Source: Enterobacter sp. SA187
GTDB taxonomy: Bacteria > Pseudomonadota > Gammaproteobacteria > Enterobacterales > Enterobacteriaceae
Assembly (NCBI RefSeq): GCF_001888805.2
Contig: NZ_CP019113.1
Location: 992,001 to 1,056,000 of the forward strand
Direction: 5' to 3'
DNA length: 64,000 bases
The position numbers and the translations under genes are program-made. Of the stretch, positions 36,153 to 44,817 are shown one piece after another (within the stretch, counting starts at the first letter, position 1; each line of letters starts with the position of its first letter). The notes beneath the pieces are model-generated. The model had not been told where the DNA came from and did no database searches. It saw only the letters and a list, made by a program, of their open reading frames with translations.

Positions 36153-37136
36153 ATGTCAGATACCCCGCAATTGAGCCTCGTTGTCGCCGTCTATAATGGT
36201 GAAAAGTTTCTGAGCGCTTTTTTTGACAGCATCAAAAGTCAGAACCTGAACAGCCTCGAATTGATTATCGTAAACGACGGTTCGACCGATAATTCTGCGG
36301 CGATCATTGCCCGCTACGCCGATGAATTCAGCGATTATCAGGTTATCGATCAGCCCAATCAGGGGGTTTCAGCGGCACGCAATACCGGGCTGGCGGTTGC
36401 CCGAGGTGAGTACATTGCGTTTCCGGATATTGACGATGTGATCTATCCGGGGATGTATACCCGCCTGCTGGAAATAGCCAGAAAGGGCGATCTGGATGTG
36501 GCAACCTGTAATGGCACCTACATTTACGATGATGGCCGCCCGGCGAAGAAGATTTTCCCGTCCGATAAGCTGCCCTCAACGGGCGTGCTGGATGGGCCGA
36601 CCTGGCTGCAAAAAGCGCTGTCGTCACGTAAATTCCTGCATGTGACCTGGCTGAACATCTATCGCCATGCTTTTATCAAAGCGCAGGGTTTTACCTTCGA
36701 GCATGGTCTGCGCCATCAGGATATTCCCTGGACAACGGAAGTGCTGCTGACCGCGAAACGTGTGCAGTACATCGACGAAACCTATTACGACTACCTGATT
36801 CATTCGGCTTCCGTGTCCCATACTCCGGGCACCGACGACACCCGTATGCGCTCGGCTCGGCACTACATGAAAATCCTTGAGATGCTGCATGCGATTAACC
36901 AGCGTTATCCGCGACAGGTTAAGCGCGTACCCGCCTGCCACTGGCAAATTGCCAAAGAGGGGCTGGGTATTCTGCACAGCATCAATAACATTGAGGATGC
37001 GGCGAAAAAGCGTGAGATCACCGCAGAGCTGTTTTCCCGCGGGATCTGGTCCATGATCTGGCAAAATGCGCGCGGTTTCCGTCAGCGCTGGCGTCTGGGA
37101 CGCCGTTACTTTCGTCTTAAGAAACTGATTAAATAA
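36153..37136 (+). CDS. Family 2 glycosyltransferase, WaaH (YibD)-like
   Basis: The 327-residue protein has a GT-A fold: LSLVVAVYNGEKF, VNDGSTDNS, VSAARNTGLAVARGEYIAFPDIDD (DxD-type metal site). The middle segment (STGVLDGPTWLQKALSSR, then RHQDIPWTTEVLL) is closely related to E. coli YibD/WaaH, which adds glucuronic acid to heptose III when phosphate is scarce. In E. coli that gene lies between yibQ and tdh; here its relative sits inside the waa cluster. It is separated from the next gene by 9 bases. A hexuronic-acid transferase role is inferred from the homology. Confidence 0.85.
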   Translation: MSDTPQLSLVVAVYNGEKFLSAFFDSIKSQNLNSLELIIVNDGSTDNSAAIIARYADEFSDYQVIDQPNQGVSAARNTGLAVARGEYIAFPDIDDVIYPGMYTRLLEIARKGDLDVATCNGTYIYDDGRPAKKIFPSDKLPSTGVLDGPTWLQKALSSRKFLHVTWLNIYRHAFIKAQGFTFEHGLRHQDIPWTTEVLLTAKRVQYIDETYYDYLIHSASVSHTPGTDDTRMRSARHYMKILEMLHAINQRYPRQVKRVPACHWQIAKEGLGILHSINNIEDAAKKREITAELFSRGIWSMIWQNARGFRQRWRLGRRYFRLKKLIK

Positions 37137-37145
37137 AGCGAACCT

Positions 37146-38117
37146 ATGAATAAGCTTAAATTGCACGCCGTATCCCGGGCGGACTTTATCGCCAAAAACT
37201 ACGCCGATTTTGATGCGCTGCTTGCCGCAGGAACGGATCCGAACACCATTCCTGAACGTTTCTATTGCGGCGGACGCGGTGGCTGGACATTCCAGACCAC
37301 GCTTGCTCTGAAGCACTATTACGGTGATGCAATCGAGTGTTCATTCGGTTCCGAATGCCGTCCTGATGCGATCAATCTGATGCATAACGATGACTTCGGC
37401 TCACGGGTCAAACCCTGGAAAGGCGTCACTGTCGTCGCCCGCGCCGACCGCCCGCCGGTAATAGGCGCAGACTATGTTGTCGATCAGAACCCGGAAGTTG
37501 ACGGCCACAGCAACCGCATTTTCGTGCCCTACTGGCCGCAGCCAGGCGTTCAGCCGCGCGAGCGCACCGATGATAGCGTGCAGACGGTGGCCTACTTTGG
37601 CCGGGTGGACAGCTTCCCGGAAGAGTACCGCAGCGAAGCGTTTAAACAACGTCTTGCAGAACAGGGCATCACCCTGCGTATCTCCTTTGATAACTGGGTG
37701 GATTACCGCGATGTGGATGTCTGCGTGAGCTTCCGCAAATCTCATGACCACAAGCTGGCCCGTAAGCCAGCCAGCAAACTCATCAATAACTGGCTGGGTA
37801 AAACAGTCATGGTGTGCGATGACGAGCCGTCATTCCGCGCTATTCGCGAGAGCGAACTGGATTATCTGATTGCCAAAAACCCTGACGAAGCCTTTGCCGC
37901 CATCATGCGACTGAAAAACTCGCCGGAGTTATTCCGTCAAATGCGCGAGCAGGGCGAAAAACGGCTACAGGTTTACTCCCGTGAAGCCGTAGCTGCCCGC
38001 TGGTATGCCTTGTTTGAGGATATCTGGCGTAAAGGCTTACATAACCGTCCGACGTTCGTGCGCGCGGTGCGCTTTGGTTTTGGTAAAGCCATTCGTCCCC
38101 TGACCAAGAAATTCTAA
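37146..38117 (+). CDS. Glycosyltransferase-like protein of the LPS core cluster, family not recognised
   Basis: The 323-residue soluble protein has no obvious signal or membrane segments. It has FYCGGRGGWTFQTTLAL near the N terminus and a C-terminal Rossmann-like half (QTVAYFGRVDSF, DVCVSFRKSHDHKLARKPASKLINNW) that resembles the donor domain of GT-B glycosyltransferases, with the final helix typical of that fold. It sits 9 bases after the WaaH-like gene and 18 bases before the phosphoethanolamine transferase, so it belongs to the same operon. A core transferase role is inferred from context; a modifying role is possible. Confidence 0.7.
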   Translation: MNKLKLHAVSRADFIAKNYADFDALLAAGTDPNTIPERFYCGGRGGWTFQTTLALKHYYGDAIECSFGSECRPDAINLMHNDDFGSRVKPWKGVTVVARADRPPVIGADYVVDQNPEVDGHSNRIFVPYWPQPGVQPRERTDDSVQTVAYFGRVDSFPEEYRSEAFKQRLAEQGITLRISFDNWVDYRDVDVCVSFRKSHDHKLARKPASKLINNWLGKTVMVCDDEPSFRAIRESELDYLIAKNPDEAFAAIMRLKNSPELFRQMREQGEKRLQVYSREAVAARWYALFEDIWRKGLHNRPTFVRAVRFGFGKAIRPLTKKF

Positions 38118-38135
38118 AACCATTCGGGTTAAAAC

Positions 38136-39770
38136 ATGTTCAGATCGTCATTGCTGTCCCGCCCTTCGTTGGGACGAAATCTGCTTAAGACCATTACTCT
38201 TACGCTGATTTTTACGGCGTTTTTTGCGCTTTCCGAAATTATTGTCAGCCTTAAAGACACGGCATACAGCCCGAAATCGGGTGATATTGCGCTGTATGTG
38301 ATCATCTCTCTGCTTGCGGCGGTCAGCATCCGTTTTATGCTGACGCGCGTTCTGCTGGCGATCACCTATATCGTGCAGCTATCTGAGGCGATCTACCACC
38401 AGTTTTATGGCCAGTTCTATGGCCCGAGCGAAGTGTGGCTGGCGTTTGTTGAAACGAAAGATATTGCCAGCGGCATTACTGACAGCCTCGGTGCGCTGGG
38501 CATTTATTTTGTGATCATGCTGGTGGCGATCGTCTTCGCGCTGGTGTTTGCCCGCCGTATTGGGCCGCACTGGCACAAATGGGTTGCCGCCCCCTGCCTG
38601 CTGGCGATAGCGGTGATGTTTTTAGGCCAGTTCTACAAAGCCATCGACGGCCAGATGTATAAATTCAATCCTGACCTGCGCCACTCCCTGCTGCGCAACG
38701 GCCTGTCAGCGATGAGCTTTAGCGCGGTAAGGCTGATCCCCGAAGCGCTGTCGGGCGAAAACCAGAATATCGCCCATTACGAGCCTTACCAGGTCACGCC
38801 GGTTGCAGACCACCAGAACGGGAAATATTCGGTGATCCTGGCCATTGGCGAGAGTCTGAACCCGCATCATGTCAGCGCGCTCGGCTATGAAAGAGAGACC
38901 ACGCCAGAACTGAAAGCGCTGATGGATCAATACCAGGGCAGTGGACGTCTGATTGTCTCTAACGCCGTCTCCACACGTGTCGCCATTCCGATGCTGGTCA
39001 ATAACCTGCGCGAGCCGGATAACTTCTCAGCGTATAAAAGCAAAGCGACCAATATTTTTGCCAATGCGAAGAAACAGGGTTATCAGACCGCGTTTATTTC
39101 AGCGCAGGGTCTGGAAGGGCTGAGCAACTGGATTGGCATTCATGACATCGATTTTTGGGAAGATACGCAGGTGCGTCCGGCCCCGGATGTGGGCGCTGAC
39201 CGGATCCTCACCCCGTCCGTTGAAAAAGCCCCGCTGGACTGGAATAAACCCTTCATGATGGTGCTGAACAGCCGCGCACCGCATATTCCTTATGAGCGAA
39301 ACATTCCGGCCGGATTCGCGAAGTTTTCCACCCCGCATCTTGATGATGACGTGGCGCAGAAAAAAAATGAATATGACGATGCCGTTCGTCTTTACGACAA
39401 GGAGCTGGCTTCTGCGATCCGTACGGTGATGGCGAAATCGAAACTGCCGGTGCTGGTCTTTATCACCTCCGATCATGGTGAACGCGTCGGGGACGGCGGG
39501 CTGTTCGGGCACTCCGTCGTGGAAATGCCGATTGCGCAGGTGCCGTTCATCTATTTCAGTAACGATCCGGCGATGTCCCTGAAAAACATCAGCCCGCAGA
39601 TGCCGCTGAACCATTTCCAGCTGGCGACGCTGATCAATAAAGTGCTGGGTTATCAGGTGACGAACCCGAATCAGAAAGATGACAGCTACTTCATCACCGG
39701 CGGTGATATTCGGGGTCTTTCGGAGCGGATCACCTATCATCTGAACGAACTCCCGCCAGCAGAGCAGTAA
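38136..39770 (+). CDS. Phosphoethanolamine transferase (EptA/EptC-like), probably acting on core LPS
   Basis: The 544-residue protein has an N-terminal domain of about five transmembrane helices (residues 15-165) and a periplasmic alkaline-phosphatase-like domain. By comparison with Neisseria EptA the metal and nucleophile residues are Glu239 (IGES), Thr280 (VSTRVAIP), and Asp446-His447 (TSDHGE). The Cys residues around the EptA nucleophile are absent, as in core-acting members. Family enzymes move phosphoethanolamine from phosphatidylethanolamine to lipid A, heptose or Kdo. Its place in the core operon argues for a core sugar as acceptor; the exact site is unknown. Confidence 0.88.
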   Translation: MFRSSLLSRPSLGRNLLKTITLTLIFTAFFALSEIIVSLKDTAYSPKSGDIALYVIISLLAAVSIRFMLTRVLLAITYIVQLSEAIYHQFYGQFYGPSEVWLAFVETKDIASGITDSLGALGIYFVIMLVAIVFALVFARRIGPHWHKWVAAPCLLAIAVMFLGQFYKAIDGQMYKFNPDLRHSLLRNGLSAMSFSAVRLIPEALSGENQNIAHYEPYQVTPVADHQNGKYSVILAIGESLNPHHVSALGYERETTPELKALMDQYQGSGRLIVSNAVSTRVAIPMLVNNLREPDNFSAYKSKATNIFANAKKQGYQTAFISAQGLEGLSNWIGIHDIDFWEDTQVRPAPDVGADRILTPSVEKAPLDWNKPFMMVLNSRAPHIPYERNIPAGFAKFSTPHLDDDVAQKKNEYDDAVRLYDKELASAIRTVMAKSKLPVLVFITSDHGERVGDGGLFGHSVVEMPIAQVPFIYFSNDPAMSLKNISPQMPLNHFQLATLINKVLGYQVTNPNQKDDSYFITGGDIRGLSERITYHLNELPPAEQ

Positions 39771-39784
39771 TCGTTTTTCCCGCG

Positions 39785-39806
39785 CACAGGGCTTTTCTGC
39801 CCTGTG
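39785..39806 (+). terminator. Hairpin after the phosphoethanolamine transferase gene
   Basis: CACAGGGC and GCCCTGTG pair perfectly across TTTTCT, 14 bases after the stop codon. No immediate U-tract follows (T-rich sequence starts some 15 bases later), so termination may be weak. It separates the core operon from waaA. Confidence 0.5.
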
Positions 39807-39946
39807 CCGTCCAGTGGTTCTTCGTTTTCCCCTTTCGCATTGTACGAAACAGTGGCAAAAGCGTGACCAAAAGCGCCAAAAGTATAGCTTTAGCCCGCTT
39901 TAATGCTTAGAATTTGCCCGCCGAAACTCAAAAAACGGATAATCGC

Positions 39947-41221
39947 TTGGAATTGTTGTATACCGCCCTGCTCTATCTTATCCAGCCGCTGGTGTGGCTG
40001 CGTTTGTTGCTTCGCAGCCGCAAGGCTCCCGCGTATCGTAAACGCTGGGCTGAACGCTATGGCTATTGCAGTAACAAAGTGAAGCCGGACGGTATTCTTC
40101 TGCATTCCGTGTCGGTGGGGGAAACCCTGGCGGCCATTCCGCTGGTGCGTGCGCTGCGCCACCGTTATCCTGCGTTACCCATCACCGTGACCACCATGAC
40201 GCCCACCGGCTCGGAGCGCGTGATGTCGGCCTTCGGCAAAGACGTGCATCACGTCTATCTGCCTTACGATTTACCCTGCGCGATGAACCGCTTTCTCGCC
40301 ACCGTGCGGCCAAAGCTTGTCATCGTTATGGAAACCGAGCTGTGGCCGAATATGATTTCCGCGCTGCATGCCCGTAAAATCCCGCTGGTGATCGCCAACG
40401 CCCGCCTGTCGGAACGCTCAGCAAAAGGTTACGGCAAGCTGGGCAACTTTATGCGCCGCCTGCTGGGCAAAATTACGCTGATCGCCGCCCAGAATGACGA
40501 AGACGCCGATCGCTTCCTGAAGCTCGGCCTCAAACGTAATCAGCTGGCCGTCACCGGTAGTCTCAAATTTGATATTTCCGTTACGCCGGAGCTGGCGGCG
40601 CGCGCCATTACGCTGCGCCGACAGTGGGCGCCGCGCCGTCAGGTGTGGATCGCCACCAGCACCCACGATGGCGAAGAAGAGATTATTCTTCAGGCGCACC
40701 GCAAGCTGCTGGAAACCTTCCCCGATTTACTGCTGATCCTGGTGCCGCGCCATCCGGAGCGTTTTAAAGACGCGCGCGATATGGTGCAGAAAGGCGGCTT
40801 CAGCTTTACCCTGCGCAGCACCGGCGAGATCCCGTCCGGCAGCACGCAGGTGGTGATTGGCGATACCATGGGCGAGCTGATGCTGCTGTACGGCATTGCC
40901 GATCTGGCGTTTGTGGGCGGCAGCCTGGTGGAGCGCGGCGGGCATAACCCGCTGGAGCCGGCGGCGCATGCCATTCCGGTGCTGATGGGCCCGCACACCT
41001 TCAACTTCAAAGATATTTGCGCCAAGTTGCAACAGGCGGATGGTCTGATCACCGTTACCGATGCGGATTCGCTGGTGAAAGAAGTCTCGACCTTGCTGAC
41101 CGATGAAGATTATCGCCTGTGGTACGGCCGCCATGCCGTTGAGGTGCTGCACCAGAATCAGGGCGCGCTCTCACGACTGCTGCAACTCCTGCAACCTTAT
41201 CTGCCGCAGCGGAGCCACTAA
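39947..41221 (+). CDS. waaA: 3-Deoxy-D-manno-octulosonic acid (Kdo) transferase WaaA
   Basis: WaaA adds two Kdo residues to lipid IVA, an essential step before late acylation. The 424-residue protein starts with TTG at 39947 (MELLYTALLYLIQP), as the E. coli gene does; an in-frame TTG at 39914 adds 11 residues without family support. An N-terminal membrane anchor is followed by the GT-B core, with the catalytic Glu in HSVSVGET and the donor-site GGSLVERGGHNPLEP. Its TAA shares one base with the waaE start. Confidence 0.97.
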   Translation: MELLYTALLYLIQPLVWLRLLLRSRKAPAYRKRWAERYGYCSNKVKPDGILLHSVSVGETLAAIPLVRALRHRYPALPITVTTMTPTGSERVMSAFGKDVHHVYLPYDLPCAMNRFLATVRPKLVIVMETELWPNMISALHARKIPLVIANARLSERSAKGYGKLGNFMRRLLGKITLIAAQNDEDADRFLKLGLKRNQLAVTGSLKFDISVTPELAARAITLRRQWAPRRQVWIATSTHDGEEEIILQAHRKLLETFPDLLLILVPRHPERFKDARDMVQKGGFSFTLRSTGEIPSGSTQVVIGDTMGELMLLYGIADLAFVGGSLVERGGHNPLEPAAHAIPVLMGPHTFNFKDICAKLQQADGLITVTDADSLVKEVSTLLTDEDYRLWYGRHAVEVLHQNQGALSRLLQLLQPYLPQRSH

Positions 41222-41991
41222 TGCGCCTCTCGGTGGTGATGATCGCCAAAAACGCCGCCGATCTGTTGCCGGATTGCCTGGCTTCGGTGGCCTTTGCCGA
41301 TGAGATCGTGCTGCTGGACTCCGGCAGCACCGATGACACCCTCACTATCGCCCGCAACGCCGGGGTCAAGGTCTTCACCAATACCGACTGGCAGGGCTAC
41401 GGTATTCAGCGCCAGCGGGCGCAGGCGTATGCCACGGGCGATTATGTGCTGATGATCGACACCGACGAGCGCATCACGCCGGAACTCGCCCGGGCCATTC
41501 AGGGCGTGCTGGCCTCCCCTGCGCCAGATACCATCTACAGCATTGCCCGCCGTAACTATTTTCTTGGCCGTTTTATGCGCCACAGCGGCTGGTACCCGGA
41601 TCGCGTGATGCGTCTGTATCCGCGGGAAAAGTATCAGTACAACAGCAATGCCGTGCATGAATCCCTGGAAAGCGCAGGTGCGTCGATGGTAAACCTGCAG
41701 GGCGATCTGCTGCATCTGACCTGCCGCGACTTTGCCAGTTTCCAGCAAAAGCAGTTCAACTACGCCACCGCCTGGGCGAAAGAGCACCATCAGCAGGGCA
41801 AGAAGACCAGCATTACAGGTATCTTTGCGCATACGATCGGCGCGTTTATGAAAACGCTGGTGCTGCGCGGCGGCGTGCTCGACGGCAAACAGGGCTGGCT
41901 GCTGGCCGTGGTGAATGCGCAGTATACTTTTAATAAATATACCGGGCTGTGGGCGCTGAACCACGGCTACTCAGAAAAGAGCGCGCCATGA
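41221..41991 (+). CDS. waaE: LPS core beta-1,4-glucosyltransferase WaaE
   Basis: WaaE in Klebsiella, Serratia and related genera adds beta-1,4-glucose to heptose I; E. coli K-12 lacks it. The 256-residue family 2 enzyme has LSVVMIAKNAA, EIVLLDSGSTDDTL and LMIDTDERI, and the typical HSGWYPDRVMRLYPR segment. It overlaps waaA by one base and coaD by four, so waaA-waaE-coaD are co-translated. Its presence supports a Klebsiella-type inner core. Confidence 0.93.
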   Translation: MRLSVVMIAKNAADLLPDCLASVAFADEIVLLDSGSTDDTLTIARNAGVKVFTNTDWQGYGIQRQRAQAYATGDYVLMIDTDERITPELARAIQGVLASPAPDTIYSIARRNYFLGRFMRHSGWYPDRVMRLYPREKYQYNSNAVHESLESAGASMVNLQGDLLHLTCRDFASFQQKQFNYATAWAKEHHQQGKKTSITGIFAHTIGAFMKTLVLRGGVLDGKQGWLLAVVNAQYTFNKYTGLWALNHGYSEKSAP

Positions 41992-42470
41992 CGACAAAAG
42001 CCATTTATCCCGGCACTTTCGATCCCATCACCAACGGCCATGTTGACATCATCACCCGTGCGGCCTGCATGTTTGACAAGGTCATCATGGCGATTGCCGC
42101 CAGTCCGGGGAAGAAACCGCTGTTTAGCCTGGATGAACGCGTTGAAATGGCGCGTCAGGCCACCGCGCATCTGGCTAACGTTGAAGTCGTCGGTTTTAGC
42201 GATTTGATGGCGAATTTCGCCCGCGATCAGCAGGCCAATATCCTCATTCGCGGTCTGCGGGCAGTGGCTGACTTCGAATATGAAATGCAGCTCGCTCAAA
42301 TGAACCGTCACCTGATGCCGGATCTGGAAAGCGTCTTCCTGATGCCGTCAAAAGAGTGGTCGTTTATCTCGTCATCGCTGGTCAAGGAAGTGGCCCGTCA
42401 TCATGGCGACGTCACCCACTTCCTGCCTGCGCAGGTACATCAGGCGCTACTCGCTAAGCTGCAGGCGTAG
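41988..42470 (+). CDS. coaD: Phosphopantetheine adenylyltransferase CoaD
   Basis: CoaD forms dephospho-CoA from 4'-phosphopantetheine and ATP. The 160 residues (159 in E. coli) have the nucleotidyltransferase motif GTFDPITNGHVD at residues 9-20, RGLRAVADFEYE and the C-terminal SISSSLV-like ATP-binding motif. The ATG overlaps the waaE stop (ATGA). Confidence 0.98.
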   Translation: MTTKAIYPGTFDPITNGHVDIITRAACMFDKVIMAIAASPGKKPLFSLDERVEMARQATAHLANVEVVGFSDLMANFARDQQANILIRGLRAVADFEYEMQLAQMNRHLMPDLESVFLMPSKEWSFISSSLVKEVARHHGDVTHFLPAQVHQALLAKLQA

Positions 42471-42482
42471 CGCCCGGAGGTT

Positions 42483-43292
42483 TTACTTCTGGCAGTTGCG
42501 GCAGTAAAAGGTGGAGCGCTGGGCATGTTTGCTGGCCACTATGGGCGCGGCGCAGATCCGGCACGGCTGACCTTCCCGGCCATACACCTGTAGCTCCTGG
42601 GCAAAGTAACCCGGTTTACCGTCGCTTTGCAGGAAGTCTTTCAGCGTGGTGCCGCCCTGCTCGATAGAGCGCAACAGCACGGCCTTGATCACCCGCACCA
42701 GTAATTCGCACTCCTCCGCCGACAACGACGACGCCAGACGATCGGGATGGATCCCGGCGGCAAATAGCGACTCACTGGCGTAAATGTTACCCACCCCTAC
42801 CACCAGCTTGTTATCCATCAGCCAGGGCTTGATGGCGATCTTCTTCTTCGCGCTTTTCTGGCGCAGATAGTCGGCGTTAAAGGCATCGCTGAGCGGCTCG
42901 GGGCCTAAATGCGCCAGCACGTTGTGCCCTTCAAGGGACGACGTCCACAACCAGGCGCCAAAGCGGCGCGGATCGGTGTAGCGCAGCACTTTGCCGTTGC
43001 TCATCACCAGATCGACATGGTCATGTTTTTCTGCCGGCATTTCATAGGGCAGGATACGCAGACTCCCGGACATGCCGAGATGGATGATGATCCAGCCGTC
43101 AGGCAGCTCCAGCAGCAGATATTTGGCGCGACGCTGCACGCTCAGCACCGGTTTGTCGCTCAGGGCATGGATTTCATCGGAAACAGGCCAGCGCAGGCGT
43201 CCGTTGCGCACGACAGCATGCAGAATAGTTTCACCCACCAGATGCGGCTCAATGCCACGGCGGCTGGTTTCCACTTCAGGTAATTCAGGCAT
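42483..43292 (-). CDS. mutM: Formamidopyrimidine-DNA glycosylase MutM (Fpg)
   Basis: MutM excises 8-oxoguanine and formamidopyrimidines and nicks the abasic site. The 269 residues equal E. coli; the N terminus MPELPEVE provides the catalytic Pro2 (after Met removal) and Glu3, and the C-terminal zinc finger has four Cys (CRIC...CRNC). The ATG at 43292 was chosen because Pro2 must follow the initiator Met. Confidence 0.98.
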   Translation of the reverse strand: MPELPEVETSRRGIEPHLVGETILHAVVRNGRLRWPVSDEIHALSDKPVLSVQRRAKYLLLELPDGWIIIHLGMSGSLRILPYEMPAEKHDHVDLVMSNGKVLRYTDPRRFGAWLWTSSLEGHNVLAHLGPEPLSDAFNADYLRQKSAKKKIAIKPWLMDNKLVVGVGNIYASESLFAAGIHPDRLASSLSAEECELLVRVIKAVLLRSIEQGGTTLKDFLQSDGKPGYFAQELQVYGREGQPCRICAAPIVASKHAQRSTFYCRNCQK

Positions 43293-43314
43293 GATTTCTC
43301 CGGAGGCTGAATGC

Positions 43315-43338
43315 AAAAAACCCCGCACAGGCGGGGTT
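43315..43338 (-). terminator. Rho-independent terminator of rpmB-rpmG
   Basis: On the minus strand AACCCCGC and GCGGGGTT pair around CTGT and run into a T-run, between the rpmG stop and the mutM start. Confidence 0.9.
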
Positions 43339-43358
43339 CTTGTACATCAAAGCGAAAA

Positions 43359-43526
43359 TTATTTAATTTTTGCTTCTTTGTAAAGCACGTGCTGACGGAC
43401 AACTGGATCGAATTTTTTCAGTTCCAGTTTTTCCGGCTTAGTGCGCTTGTTCTTCGTGGTGGTATAGAAGTGACCAGTACCAGCAGAAGAAACCAGCTTG
43501 ATTTTCTCACGAATACCTTTAGCCAT
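43359..43526 (-). CDS. rpmG: 50S ribosomal protein L33
   Basis: Translation of the minus strand gives a 55-residue basic protein beginning MAKGIREKIKLVSS and ending YKEAKIK, the E. coli L33 length. It has no CxxC zinc motifs, so it is the zinc-independent (C-minus) form. It follows rpmB by 20 bases. Confidence 0.97.
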   Translation of the reverse strand: MAKGIREKIKLVSSAGTGHFYTTTKNKRTKPEKLELKKFDPVVRQHVLYKEAKIK

Positions 43527-43546
43527 GATTTATTTCCTCTAAGTAC

Positions 43547-43783
43547 TTAGTACTTTTCGCCACGGGCACGCAGTTCGGACAGAACTGTATCAATGCCTTT
43601 TTTATCGATTACACGCATACCTTTAGCAGATACACGCAGTGTGACAAAACGCTTCTCGCTCTCAACCCAAAAACGGTGAGAGTGCAGGTTCGGCAGGAAA
43701 CGGCGTTTGGTCGCGTTCAGTGCGTGGGAACGGTTATTACCGGTCACCGGACGCTTGCCAGTAACTTGGCAGACTCGGGACAT
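43547..43783 (-). CDS. rpmB: 50S ribosomal protein L28
   Basis: The 78-residue basic protein (MSRVCQVTGKRPVTGNN) equals E. coli L28. It is the first gene of rpmBG, preceded by a 216-base gap up to radC that must hold its promoter; no clear -35/-10 pair could be chosen there. Confidence 0.98.
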   Translation of the reverse strand: MSRVCQVTGKRPVTGNNRSHALNATKRRFLPNLHSHRFWVESEKRFVTLRVSAKGMRVIDKKGIDTVLSELRARGEKY

Positions 43784-43999
43784 GTCTATTCTCCAAAAAT
43801 CAAATTAGCTCGAGCTTCGTATAGGGTTATGGCGCCTCGTCAGGCTGCAAACCTGGCCTCTGGCGGTTCAATGTGAACCCACAATGCCAGGCCCATAATG
43901 CCAAACCCGAGATTCTCAAAGGTGGCGTAGTATACGCTGTGTAATCGATGTGCTCAAGTCCCGAACAGACAAAGATCCCAATGGATCGCGTAAAGTGGC

Positions 44000-44665
44000 C
44001 TAAATCCAGCCACGTTCGGCAAATGAAACATACTCTCCACGGCCAATTACCAGATGATCTACCACCCGGATGTCCATGAACTGGCAGCACTTTACCACAT
44101 GTTCGGTGATGATTTTATCGGATTTACTGGGCTCCGCGCTGCCCGAAGGATGATTATGCGCAAGGATCACGCCGACGGCATTAATTTTGATGGCTTCGCG
44201 GACAATTTCACGCGGATGCACCTCAACATTGGCGATAGTGCCGGTAAAAAGGCGGCAGTGCTTGAGGATCCGGTTCTGGTTATCAAGATAGATCACCATA
44301 AAGATCTCGCGCTCTTCCGCCGTTAACTGACTTTTTATAAAGGCTAATGCGACATCCGGGGACATGATGGCAAACTCCTCTGCCACCTTAACCTCATAGA
44401 AACGGCGCGCCAGTTCGGCAATGCCTTTCAGTTGGGCATACTTTGCCAGCCCAATGCCGCCCACCTCGCTGAACGTTTCAAATTCCGCGGTCAGCAGACC
44501 ATACAGCGAGCCAAAATGCCCCAGCAGATGGTGCGCCAGCGCCATGACATTTTTTCCGGGTGTGCCGGTGCGTAAAAACAGCGCCAGTAATTCAACATCG
44601 CTGAGCGATTTGACGCCAAACAGCAGCGTTTTTTCACGCGGTAGTATAGATAACGTTTCTTCCAT
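44000..44665 (-). CDS. radC: RadC family JAB/MPN-domain protein
   Basis: The 221 residues (222 in E. coli) have an N-terminal helix-hairpin-helix-like region (GGIGLAKYAQLKG) and a C-terminal JAMM metalloprotease-like domain with the metal-binding motif HNHPSGSAEPSKSD. The original DNA-repair role was withdrawn for E. coli and its activity is not established. It is divergent from coaBC. Confidence 0.96.
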   Translation of the reverse strand: MEETLSILPREKTLLFGVKSLSDVELLALFLRTGTPGKNVMALAHHLLGHFGSLYGLLTAEFETFSEVGGIGLAKYAQLKGIAELARRFYEVKVAEEFAIMSPDVALAFIKSQLTAEEREIFMVIYLDNQNRILKHCRLFTGTIANVEVHPREIVREAIKINAVGVILAHNHPSGSAEPSKSDKIITEHVVKCCQFMDIRVVDHLVIGRGEYVSFAERGWI

Positions 44666-44817
44666 AATGTCACCTCCCTGTCGAGCGCCTATCCTGCCAC
44701 AAAGCGGGTTAACGGCTTTGCGTAGCGCCTCGCAAAGTGCGCAATGCGCAAAAGCACGCCAGGTGGAGGATTGTGATAAAATGCCCGCCTTCTGGTGAAA
44801 TCCAACAGGAAAGAATC

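Noticed and set aside
28146..41991. A mobile element or genomic island border in the LPS core cluster
   Set aside because: Gene content differs from E. coli, but no transposase, integrase, tRNA or flanking direct repeat was seen.
43784..43999. Promoter for rpmBG
   Set aside because: Promoter-like pieces such as TATACG and TTGCAG are present but at unsuitable spacing; no pair could be chosen.
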